Shown here piece by piece: positions 7,099-13,790 of a DNA stretch of 13,790 nt. Position 1 is the first letter of the stretch; every line of letters starts with the position of its first letter. Origin of the DNA: an uncultured Chloroflexota bacterium (GTDB taxonomy: Bacteria > Chloroflexota > Dehalococcoidia > UBA3495); assembly GCA_913031095.1 (NCBI GenBank), contig CAJWGH010000006.1, positions 1-13,790 on the forward strand, in the 5' to 3' direction. Under the pieces are notes generated by a model, which worked only from the letters and a program-made list of their open reading frames with translations, had not been told where the DNA came from and made no database searches. The position numbers were made by a program, and so were the translations under genes.

Positions 7099-8300
7099 TG
7101 ACCGACGTTAAAGGACCTTTATCTGGCATTCGGGTAGCGGACTTCTCGACACATGCAGCCGGGCCTTTTGCTGGACTGATGATGGCGGAGATGGGCGCGC
7201 AGGTGATCAAAGTGGAGAGCTCCGCCCGGTTGGACATCACCCGCCGGCCGCACCCCATGTATGGCAAACCTGCTCCTAGCTTTGAGCAAGTGAATGCCAA
7301 TAAAATGTCAGCGACCTTGAACCTCAAAGAGCCCCGCGCTATCGAACTAGCGTTGGAGCTTGCTAAGGTATCCGACCTGGTTCTGCAAAGTTTTCGGCCA
7401 GGTGTGTTCGACCGGCTGGGCTTTGGTTATGAGGCTTTACGTAAGGCAAAGCCGGACATCATCCTAGTATCTCTATCATCCAACGGCCAGAGTGGGCCGG
7501 AGTACAATTACGCTGGCTACGCTCCTCTCTTCGCAGCGATCGGCGGTCTGGGAAACCTGACAGGATATCCAGATGGCCCTCCCGTGGAGCTTCGACACGG
7601 CATGGATCACACCGGTGGAATGTTGCTGGCATTCTCAGCGGTTGCGGCCCTATGTGCCAAACGACGCACCGAATTGGGCCAGCACGTAGACGTTTCCGTG
7701 AGAGATCTGGGTTCGTCTTTCATCGGACAATCCCTTATGGAATTCGCCATGAACGGACGCGAGACACAACGGCAAGGAAACCGTGACGAGTCTGCTGCGC
7801 CCCAGGGGGTTTACAGATGTTTGGGTGAAGATGAGTGGGTCAGCATATCCATCGGATCACAAGACGAATGGCAGGGTTTCGTCGAGGCCATGGGGACCCC
7901 AGAATGGGCCCAGGGGGATAGGTTTGGCGACGCATTCCGCCGCTGGAAGCAGCATGATGCACTAGATCATTTGATCACAGAGTGGACTGCCAAGCACTAT
8001 TCCAAGGAAGTCACAGAAAAACTGCAGTCTCGAAAGGTCCCCGCATTTCCATCGCTCTCTCCGAGTCAATTAATGGTTGACCCCCACTTGGAAGCAAGAG
8101 AAGCGTTCCCGATTATTACCCATTCTGAAAAAGGTGAACTTCGGGCGGTGGTTCCTCCGTGGCGGTTTTCGGAAACACCATCGAGGATCGACACTTGGAC
8201 ACCAGACCTGGGTGAGCACAATATGGATGTATTCCATGGGATACTAGGCCTCTCGAAGATCGAGGTGGAGAATCTTCAGGACTCCCAGGTAATCTGGTAG
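7098..8300 (+). CDS. CaiB/BaiF family III CoA-transferase, B-type subunit 2 (catalytic Asp present)
   Basis: A 400-residue family III CoA-transferase with GIRVADFS (10-17), MGAQVIKVE (32-40), QSFRPGVFDRLGFGYEAL (97-114), SLSSNGQSGP (125-134) and LGEHN near the C-terminus. Asp170 in HGMDHTGG falls exactly at the catalytic position, counted back from LGQ. It resembles the second transferase of the operon: both have W-V-S-I followed by E-W-Q-G in the middle domain, and both end in Q-V-L/I-W. Its ATG overlaps the previous TAA as TAATG (7096-7100), so the A2 and B2 chains should be made by coupled translation in equal amounts, as expected for a heteromeric enzyme. The acid and CoA donors cannot be inferred. 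Confidence 0.9.
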   Translation: MTDVKGPLSGIRVADFSTHAAGPFAGLMMAEMGAQVIKVESSARLDITRRPHPMYGKPAPSFEQVNANKMSATLNLKEPRAIELALELAKVSDLVLQSFRPGVFDRLGFGYEALRKAKPDIILVSLSSNGQSGPEYNYAGYAPLFAAIGGLGNLTGYPDGPPVELRHGMDHTGGMLLAFSAVAALCAKRRTELGQHVDVSVRDLGSSFIGQSLMEFAMNGRETQRQGNRDESAAPQGVYRCLGEDEWVSISIGSQDEWQGFVEAMGTPEWAQGDRFGDAFRRWKQHDALDHLITEWTAKHYSKEVTEKLQSRKVPAFPSLSPSQLMVDPHLEAREAFPIITHSEKGELRAVVPPWRFSETPSRIDTWTPDLGEHNMDVFHGILGLSKIEVENLQDSQVIW

Positions 8301-8429
8301 GGCCGGATCACGCAGAACAGTCGTTATTCAGTGGAGCGGCACTCGGATTCTGGTAGTGATGTACCTGGCAAGCGTGGGATGTACCGTTGCCCGTTTCACC
8401 CACAACCTAATCTCTGGCGAGGATAGAAG
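8301..8429. other. 129-base spacer with a spaced direct repeat
   Basis: No gene was seen here. GATGTACC occurs twice, at 8358-8365 and 8378-8385, 20 bases apart on the same face of the helix, which could be a regulator site or chance. A GCGAGGA ribosome site at the right end serves the hydrolase. No clear promoter or terminator was found, so read-through from the transferase genes is likely. Confidence 0.35.
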
Positions 8430-10436
8430 ATGCCAGTCACCAAGATGGAGATCAAATCCCGGATCCCGTTCGCTAACGGCCAGGTCTTCGGGGACGTTGG
8501 AGCTTACGAGCAATTGGACGGCGTCGTTCATTTCGCCGCCGACCCCAACCACGGAGCCAACGAGACCATCGCTGATTTGGGATTGGCTCCCCGCAATGCA
8601 GATGGGCTGGTCGAGTTTTCTTCGGACTTCCGCATACTCCTCCCTGCCGACCCTCAACTTGGGAACCGCCGGATCCTCTTTGATGTTCCCAACAGGGGAA
8701 AACCATTGGCGCTGCGGAACATAAATAGCGCACCTGAGGTAACTCCGGATGCACCAATGGATCCAGGTAATGGGTTCCTTATGCGGAAGGGCTATACCGT
8801 TGTATGGTGCGCCTGGCAGCACGACGTCCCTGATGCGCCGGGGATGCTGCGGGTTAAAGTGCCGGAAGCCGTCACGACTGATGGCCCCATTTCAGGGAAA
8901 GTGGTTGTTACTTTCCAGCTGAACGCCCCGTCTCAGGTTGAATTCCTTTCCAGCAGGAACCACCGCGCCTACAAAGCGAGCGATGTTAACGAGCAGGGCG
9001 CTGTGATGACGGAGCAAAATCATGAAGATGGACCAGAACGTATCCTACCAAGGGATCAGTGGTCATTTGCCCGCTTGGAGAACGGGACAGCGGTTCCAGA
9101 TGACAGCCACGTACACCTGGCTTCAGGATTTGAACCAGGCAAGGTCTATCAAGTTATCTACACCACTACCGGCGCGCCAGTGGTGGGTCTTGGGAATCTT
9201 GCGACAAGGGACATCACGACTTTTCTGCGGTATTCATCACCAGAAAAAGGTAACCCTCTGGCCGGTCAGATAGATAACGCCTATAGCTTTGGCGTCTCCC
9301 AGAGTGGCAGGTTCTTAAGGTTGTTCCTCTACCTTGGGCTTAATCGCGACGAAGAAGGCCGCATTGCTTTTGACGGATTTATCCCTCATGTGGCGGGCGG
9401 CAAGATGGGCGAATTCAACCATAGGTTCGCCCAACCGTCGAGCCAAGCTACCCGGAGCGGCAACAGCTTGTTCCCGTTCAGTGATGTTGCCCAGGTCGAC
9501 CCGGAGACCGGAATATCCGACGGGTTACTTTCTCGCCTTTCTTCGCAGGGCGAACTGCCCAAGATAATGTACACCCACACCCCGTCTGAGTACTGGGCTG
9601 GCCACGGTTCATTGATGCACACGGACATGACTGCCAACCGCGATTTGGAACCGCCAGATGAGGTGCGTATCTATGTCTTTTCAAGCACCCAGCATGCCTT
9701 GGCGACCTTTCCGCCTGCGGACAATGACGCCGACGGCTATCACGGCCAATATCCATTCAACGTTGTAGATTACCGCTCTCTCCTGCGAGCAGCCCTGGTC
9801 AACATGGACCTTTGGGTGACCACCGGAGAATCAGCACCGCCGAGTCAGCACCCGCGCCGTGATGACGGTACGGCAGTTAACCCGCAAGAGCTTTCCGAAA
9901 GTTTTGAGAAGATACCGGGAGTTAAGCTGCCGAACCCGATGCGCCGGTTCACGCGGTTAGACTTCGGCCCTGATCCCTTCGTCCCAACGAAGATTCCGGC
10001 TGAGGTCGGTAAGGTCTATCCCAACCTGGTGTCGACAGTGGACGATGACGCCAATGAACTATCGGGGATTCAACTACCCTTCATCACGGTCCCTTTGGCA
10101 ACCCACATGGGTTGGAATCTCCGTCACCGGGATATCGGAGGAGCAGATCAGGTGATTGGCACCGGAGGTGCTTCGGGCGGGACATTGCGCGGCTCCACTA
10201 TCCCGTTCGCCGCCACCCGAAAAGCCCGTGAAATGTCTGGCGATCCTAGATTGTCGGTCGAAGAACGGTACGAGTCCAAGGAGCAGTATCAGGAACTGGT
10301 GGAGCAAGCTGCTAGAAAGCTGGTCGCCCAGCGATACCTACTCGAAGAGGACATAGAGTCTGTGAAACGGCAAGCGACTGAGCACTACGACTTTTTCGTT
10401 GGTAGGACGTTGGAGTCTCAGGCCTTCGGCGATTAG
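8430..10436 (+). CDS. Large alpha/beta hydrolase domain protein (putative esterase-like)
   Basis: A 668-residue protein of the uncharacterised large 'alpha/beta hydrolase domain' family (as I recall, Pfam Abhydrolase_10). The nucleophile elbow is GVSQSG (288-293) with Ser290, inside AYSFGVSQSGRFLRLFLYLG (284-303). Other conserved-looking stretches are FDVPNRGKPLAL (84-95), GFLMRKGYTVVWCAWQHDVP (115-134), SEYWAGHGSLMHTD (386-399) and LATHMGWNLRH (556-566); Glu387 and one of the histidines 392, 397 or 559 are candidates for the rest of the triad. No signal peptide or membrane segment is visible, so it is probably cytoplasmic. ATG start with GCGAGGA ending eight bases upstream. As last gene of the operon it may release a carboxylic acid from an ester or lactone for the CoA-transferases. 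That link is inference; substrate unknown. Confidence 0.85.
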   Translation: MPVTKMEIKSRIPFANGQVFGDVGAYEQLDGVVHFAADPNHGANETIADLGLAPRNADGLVEFSSDFRILLPADPQLGNRRILFDVPNRGKPLALRNINSAPEVTPDAPMDPGNGFLMRKGYTVVWCAWQHDVPDAPGMLRVKVPEAVTTDGPISGKVVVTFQLNAPSQVEFLSSRNHRAYKASDVNEQGAVMTEQNHEDGPERILPRDQWSFARLENGTAVPDDSHVHLASGFEPGKVYQVIYTTTGAPVVGLGNLATRDITTFLRYSSPEKGNPLAGQIDNAYSFGVSQSGRFLRLFLYLGLNRDEEGRIAFDGFIPHVAGGKMGEFNHRFAQPSSQATRSGNSLFPFSDVAQVDPETGISDGLLSRLSSQGELPKIMYTHTPSEYWAGHGSLMHTDMTANRDLEPPDEVRIYVFSSTQHALATFPPADNDADGYHGQYPFNVVDYRSLLRAALVNMDLWVTTGESAPPSQHPRRDDGTAVNPQELSESFEKIPGVKLPNPMRRFTRLDFGPDPFVPTKIPAEVGKVYPNLVSTVDDDANELSGIQLPFITVPLATHMGWNLRHRDIGGADQVIGTGGASGGTLRGSTIPFAATRKAREMSGDPRLSVEERYESKEQYQELVEQAARKLVAQRYLLEEDIESVKRQATEHYDFFVGRTLESQAFGD

Positions 10437-10445
10437 GTCCGGGCA

Positions 10446-11444
10446 TTAAAGGTTGAGCGAGTGCTCTTCGTAGTCCCTGAGCTTGTTATAGATCTGCAGC
10501 CGGTGGCGGTAAGACTCCAGGACGATGATTCTGTTATCGGAGTCCACGTTCACCGCTACGGGTCTGTGGAACCGCCACTCTGGCTCCATATCGGCCCGAC
10601 GTCGTGCCTTGATGATCTCAGGGTTGGCGTTGATATAGGTCTGAGTCCAGGGTGAAGGCTCTTGAGCATCGCCAACCAACGCCGTGATATATCGACCCTC
10701 GGCGTCATATATCTGGACGCGGTGGTTGCCCCAGTCTGTAACGTACACATCACCGTCTGAGTCCACTGCCACTCCTGACGGTCCCTTCAGGTCACCCACT
10801 CCGTTACTGGATGCCTCAAACTTCACCAGTAATTCGCCGGCGGGGGAGAACTTCTGAACACGGTTGTTTCCCCAGTCTGCGACATAGATATCGTCATTCT
10901 TATCGATACAAAGGCCCCATGGCATCTCGAAGTCAGCGTCGGCGCTACCTTGTTGACCGAATCCGGACCGGAACTCTCCAATCACGCTGAAATTCTGGAC
11001 CCGGTGGTTCATGCTGTCCACAACCCAGATCGTGTCATGGGAGTCGAACGCTACGCCTGATGGCCCGTTGAGGGAGCCTACTTCACTGCCCGACCTACCG
11101 AAGTGATACCGGAAAGCCCCTTCCGCATCAAAGACAGATATCCGGTTCAGGTACTCGTCTGAGACGTAAACCCGACCGTCCTGGTCGGTATCGATGGAGC
11201 GCGGCCACATAAAGCGGCCATCCTCACCTCCGAACGAACCGAATTGACCTTGGAACTCGGAATCAAAGTTGATCTTGCTGACTCGCTGCCCCAACTGCTC
11301 CACGCCGCGGCTCAGCACATAGATGCGGCCATTCTTGCCTAGAACAAAATCCTGGGGCGACCAGAAGCCCTGGCCTGATTGGCTGTACATGCCGATGCAG
11401 TGGCTATAGTCGAAGACCCGCCCGGCGGCAACTGTGGTTAGCAT
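10446..11444 (-). CDS. NHL-repeat beta-propeller protein
   Basis: A 333-residue protein built almost wholly of NHL repeats, likely a six-bladed beta-propeller. Repeating units read as P-x-G/D-V/I-A/D-V/F-D-x-x-D/N-x-I/V-Y/W-V-x-D-x-x-N-H/N-R-V-Q, for example GPSGVAFD...VVDSMNHRVQNF, WGLCIDKNDDIYVADWGNNR and GPSGVAVD...VTDWGNHRVQIY. Such propellers bind proteins, RNA or glycans, or act as lyases or lactonases; nothing here tells which. I chose the ATG at 11442-11444, which has GGAG (11451-11454 on the complement) six bases upstream. An earlier ATG at 11513 would overlap the DUF1501 gene. No signal peptide is evident after MLTTVAAGRVFDYSHC. It is the last gene of the minus-strand operon, ending nine bases from the convergent hydrolase gene. 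Confidence 0.85.
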   Translation of the reverse strand: MLTTVAAGRVFDYSHCIGMYSQSGQGFWSPQDFVLGKNGRIYVLSRGVEQLGQRVSKINFDSEFQGQFGSFGGEDGRFMWPRSIDTDQDGRVYVSDEYLNRISVFDAEGAFRYHFGRSGSEVGSLNGPSGVAFDSHDTIWVVDSMNHRVQNFSVIGEFRSGFGQQGSADADFEMPWGLCIDKNDDIYVADWGNNRVQKFSPAGELLVKFEASSNGVGDLKGPSGVAVDSDGDVYVTDWGNHRVQIYDAEGRYITALVGDAQEPSPWTQTYINANPEIIKARRRADMEPEWRFHRPVAVNVDSDNRIIVLESYRHRLQIYNKLRDYEEHSLNL

Positions 11445-11450
11445 GAACAG

Positions 11451-11454
11451 CTCC
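11451..11454 (-). promoter_or_regulatory. Ribosome binding site deciding the NHL gene start
   Basis: On the minus strand GGAG lies six bases before the ATG at 11442-11444. It supports this start over the upstream ATG at 11513, and leaves 37 bases between the DUF1501 stop and this gene. Confidence 0.6.
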
Positions 11455-11481
11455 AGATGGGTGGATCCGCGCTCGGCCGAA

Positions 11482-12618
11482 TCATACGAATGACATCTGC
11501 TCGAACTTTCCACCGACGATGGGGACGGGATCTAATCCCAGCCACTGGTCCACCAATGACGAGTAGAAGCCCCTGAAGTCGTAGTTCGGCGTCAGATCTC
11601 CTTGGCTTAGGTCCTCGGGCTTGAGCGAGGGATATTGACCATACATTCCACCCTTTACCCGGTCCCCGATGACAAACGCCGCCCCTGCAGCTCCGTGGTC
11701 GGTGCCTGTCCCGTTGTCTTTGACCCGCCGTCCGAACTCGCTAAATAACATCACGACCACGTTTTCGCTGGCGTTGTGCTCCTTCAGGTCTGCGAAGAAA
11801 CTGTCCAAGGCCTCTGAAATCTCGATCCACAACTTGGCATGGGAGCCAGATTGGTCGAAGTGGGTGTCGAAGGGCCCGTGGGATGTGTAGAACACCTGAG
11901 TGCCAAGATCGGCCAGATGGACCTGGGCGACGTCTTTCAAGGACCTGGAAATCGTATTGTTAGCGTATTCGATAGTTGAAGAATAACGTTCCGGCGCTTG
12001 TTTGATTATGTCAGCGCCTTTCAAGGCATCCAGGCCGGTTTGTCCAAGGTATTCCATGGTAGGCCCGGTGCCGATAGCCGGGGCGTACATGCGAGCGAAG
12101 CTATCCAATAACTGGTCACGTTCTTCGTTGGAAGTGAGGCTACGGACAGATGAGAACACGCCATATGTCGCCAGGTTGTTCACCGATGTTACCGGCACTC
12201 CCCGCATGGCCATTGCCCTGGGTAGGCCTTGTCCAAAATTCACGCCTTTCAGTACGTTCTCCCCAGCCGGGTCCAGATCGCGGATTACCTTGGCGACCCA
12301 CCCGTCCACGCCGATGCTGTCGGGTTCGCAGGTGTGCCAGATATCCATGGCGCGGAAGTGAGAACGAGGCGAATTTTCAAATCCGACGCCGTGGATTATG
12401 GCCATGTTGCCTTTGTCGTAGATATCTTTAAACGGTTCCACTTCAGATCGGAAGGCTAGTTCATCGTTAATGGGAAGCACCAAATCTTGAGGTATGTTGA
12501 CCTTGGGCCGGTTGTCCCAGTAGAGCGGATTGGTGTAAGGCACGATAGTGTTCAGGTAATCGTTGGCGCCGGTTAGCTGCAATATGACCAATACCGGGTC
12601 TTTCTTAGTTGACGTCAA
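11482..12618 (-). CDS. DUF1501 family protein, TTG start, no visible Tat signal
   Basis: A 378-residue DUF1501 protein, a family distantly related to the sulfatase/alkaline phosphatase fold. Conserved stretches are TGANDYLNTIVPYTNPLYW (16-34), NRPKVNIP (36-43), IIHGVGF...PRSHFRAMDIW (74-94), SHGPFDTHFDQ (246-256) and FSEFGRRVKDNGTGTDHGAA (292-311). Members usually carry an N-terminal Tat signal. Here the only good start is TTG at 12616-12618, and the conserved core begins at once, so no export signal is seen and the product may be cytoplasmic. The gene lies 35 bases after the DUF1800 gene; the two families are recurrent neighbours in many bacteria and are thought to work together, but their activity is not established. 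Family sure, function unknown. Confidence 0.9.
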   Translation of the reverse strand: MTSTKKDPVLVILQLTGANDYLNTIVPYTNPLYWDNRPKVNIPQDLVLPINDELAFRSEVEPFKDIYDKGNMAIIHGVGFENSPRSHFRAMDIWHTCEPDSIGVDGWVAKVIRDLDPAGENVLKGVNFGQGLPRAMAMRGVPVTSVNNLATYGVFSSVRSLTSNEERDQLLDSFARMYAPAIGTGPTMEYLGQTGLDALKGADIIKQAPERYSSTIEYANNTISRSLKDVAQVHLADLGTQVFYTSHGPFDTHFDQSGSHAKLWIEISEALDSFFADLKEHNASENVVVMLFSEFGRRVKDNGTGTDHGAAGAAFVIGDRVKGGMYGQYPSLKPEDLSQGDLTPNYDFRGFYSSLVDQWLGLDPVPIVGGKFEQMSFV

Positions 12619-12630
12619 GTTAGCCCTCCC
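12616..12630 (-). promoter_or_regulatory. Strong ribosome binding site for a TTG start
   Basis: On the minus strand GGGAGGG (12624-12630) lies five bases before TTG (12616-12618). There is no in-frame ATG until residue 72, far inside the conserved domain, so TTG is the likely start of the DUF1501 gene. Confidence 0.7.
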
Positions 12631-12653
12631 GGTGCGTCGAGGCTGGTATCTGA

Positions 12654-13790
12654 TTAGGCAAATTGAAAATCTCTCGATGCGGCGATGAGGGTGAGTATCT
12701 TGCCCACCTTCTTTTCCGATTCCACAACAGCTTCATCCGAATCCCAGGCCAGGTCTCCATTCTTGAGGGAGTGAGTCAGCAACTCCCTGAGTGTGGCGTC
12801 GCTGACCATCAGAGGCCCTATGGCATCGAGACAGGCCGCGATTGCTTGCTGCGGAGTGGTGGCGCCGAACGACCTGACCCGATCAATCATCACCCGTACG
12901 CCAGGGAGCGAGGTGTCTCCTAGAACCCCTGCCGCGAAATTAACGCGGCGCATCAGGGCTCCGGCGTCGATCCACGCCTGTCCGGTGTGCCAACCTTCCA
13001 CGCTAGGCGGGTTGAGTAACTCCTGCCCCTGCCATCCGCACTCTAGCGCCAGATTGTTGTAGCCTGGCCGGAAGCCGTCATGACTCCCTGCTATCCGCAC
13101 CGTCCCCACGATCAGTTCTGCGGGGCTCTTGACCCGGGCGTACTGGGAGTTCTTGAAGAAGTCGGAGTTGAACAAGGCTCTCAGGATGGACCGGATATCG
13201 CCGTTAGACTCGTTATATGCATCGACCAGTATCTCGATCGCCTCAGGGTCCGTGGGAGGGGTAGTGTTCCAGCTGGACACCGCTGGCTCGTCTGCCACGA
13301 AGAACCGGTAAAGATGTCGGGCCAGGAATCTAGGGGAAGCCGGTTGATCGACGATGATTCCCATGATGTCTTCGCCGTCGAAGTTGCCGGTGTGCCCTAA
13401 GAACGTCTTTTCTTCTCCATCATGGTCTTCGGGCTTATAGGCGAACTTCCAGTAAAATCGGCCTAAGGGATTTCGGGGAATCTTGGGCGCTATCGACCAC
13501 CCAGTAAAAGCCCTAGCGGCGTTTTGGATGTCGTTCTCGGTGTAGTTTCCCTCTCCAAGGGAGAATAGCTCCAACAATTCCCGGCCCCAGTTCTCGTTGA
13601 TGGCTCCGAAGTGATTGCCGTGATTGTCCAGCCAGAAGATCATGGCCGGTGACTTGGCAAGCTCGATCAACAGGTCGCGGTAATTACCCAGTCCAAACTC
13701 TCGGAACATAGCGATTTGGCGGGTGAGTTCAGGAGGGTTGTCCACCTTGGCGTTGCTGGTGGCGAATAACTGATGCCAGAAGAGGGCCAT
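12654..13790 (-). CDS. DUF1800 family protein, 5'-truncated by window edge
   Basis: The visible 378 residues end at a TAA at 12654-12656 and stay open to the right edge. The ATG exactly at 13788-13790 is probably internal: MALFWHQLFATS matches the family's (K)xALFWHxHFAT motif, which normally follows a further N-terminal domain of roughly a hundred or more residues. The hallmark ENWGRELLELFSLGEGNYTE (66-85) and the following ARAFTGW (92-98) are clear, as is the C-terminal region with GWQGQELLNPPSVEGWHTG. DUF1800 proteins are of unknown function and occur next to DUF1501 genes. Here it heads the visible part of a minus-strand operon with DUF1501 and the NHL protein. Whether it has an export signal cannot be seen. 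Confidence 0.9.
   Translation of the reverse strand: MALFWHQLFATSNAKVDNPPELTRQIAMFREFGLGNYRDLLIELAKSPAMIFWLDNHGNHFGAINENWGRELLELFSLGEGNYTENDIQNAARAFTGWSIAPKIPRNPLGRFYWKFAYKPEDHDGEEKTFLGHTGNFDGEDIMGIIVDQPASPRFLARHLYRFFVADEPAVSSWNTTPPTDPEAIEILVDAYNESNGDIRSILRALFNSDFFKNSQYARVKSPAELIVGTVRIAGSHDGFRPGYNNLALECGWQGQELLNPPSVEGWHTGQAWIDAGALMRRVNFAAGVLGDTSLPGVRVMIDRVRSFGATTPQQAIAACLDAIGPLMVSDATLRELLTHSLKNGDLAWDSDEAVVESEKKVGKILTLIAASRDFQFA

Noticed and set aside
6385..7327. Long minus-strand open frames (6385-6930, 6806-7327)
   Set aside because: They lie inside strongly supported CoA-transferase genes on the plus strand and are shadows.
11445..11513. Longer start for the NHL gene
   Set aside because: It would overlap the DUF1501 gene by 32 bases; the internal ATG at 11444 has a well-placed GGAG.

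Overview
The window reads as a chromosomal segment of a heterotrophic bacterium with medium-to-high G+C and mixed ATG, GTG and TTG starts. Expanded CaiB/BaiF (family III) CoA-transferases, a Gal80-like oxidoreductase, a GrdB/PrdB-like protein and a DUF1800/DUF1501/NHL cassette together would suit Chloroflexota such as the SAR202/Dehalococcoidia group. That placement is inference from gene content, not from a marker gene.

Layout. Positions 1-420 (minus) hold the N-terminal 140 codons of a glycine/sarcosine/betaine reductase component B-like (GrdB/PrdB) gene that runs off the left edge. A 169-base divergent spacer separates it from a plus-strand Gfo/Idh/MocA-type gene (590-1687) of the Gal80-like branch, in which the usual catalytic EKP motif is EWP. 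The next 430 bases hold no convincing gene but are rich in signals: a nested 59-base hairpin, a near-consensus sigma-70-type promoter (TTAACA, 18 bases, TATAAT), an inverted repeat over the predicted transcription start and a terminator-like hairpin in the leader.

This promoter faces a run of six plus-strand genes (2118-10436): CoA-transferase A1, CoA-transferase B1, a double-hotdog MaoC/FAS1-type dehydratase, CoA-transferase A2, CoA-transferase B2, and a 668-residue alpha/beta hydrolase. The four transferases form two A+B pairs. B1 and B2 keep the catalytic aspartate of the family at the expected spacing before the GQ motif. A1 and A2 do not (Glu/Gly and Ser there). This suggests two duplicated heteromeric enzymes, each with one catalytic and one non-catalytic subunit, around a shared hydratase. 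A plausible reading is that the hydrolase frees a carboxylic acid, the transferases convert it to a CoA thioester, and the hotdog protein hydrates or dehydrates the acyl-CoA. The substrate cannot be told from sequence.

On the minus strand, convergent with this operon and only 9 bases from it, lies a second operon read right to left: DUF1800 (5' end outside the window), DUF1501 (TTG start, strong ribosome binding site, no visible export signal) and an NHL-repeat beta-propeller. No tRNA, rRNA, CRISPR array, transposase or integrase was seen.
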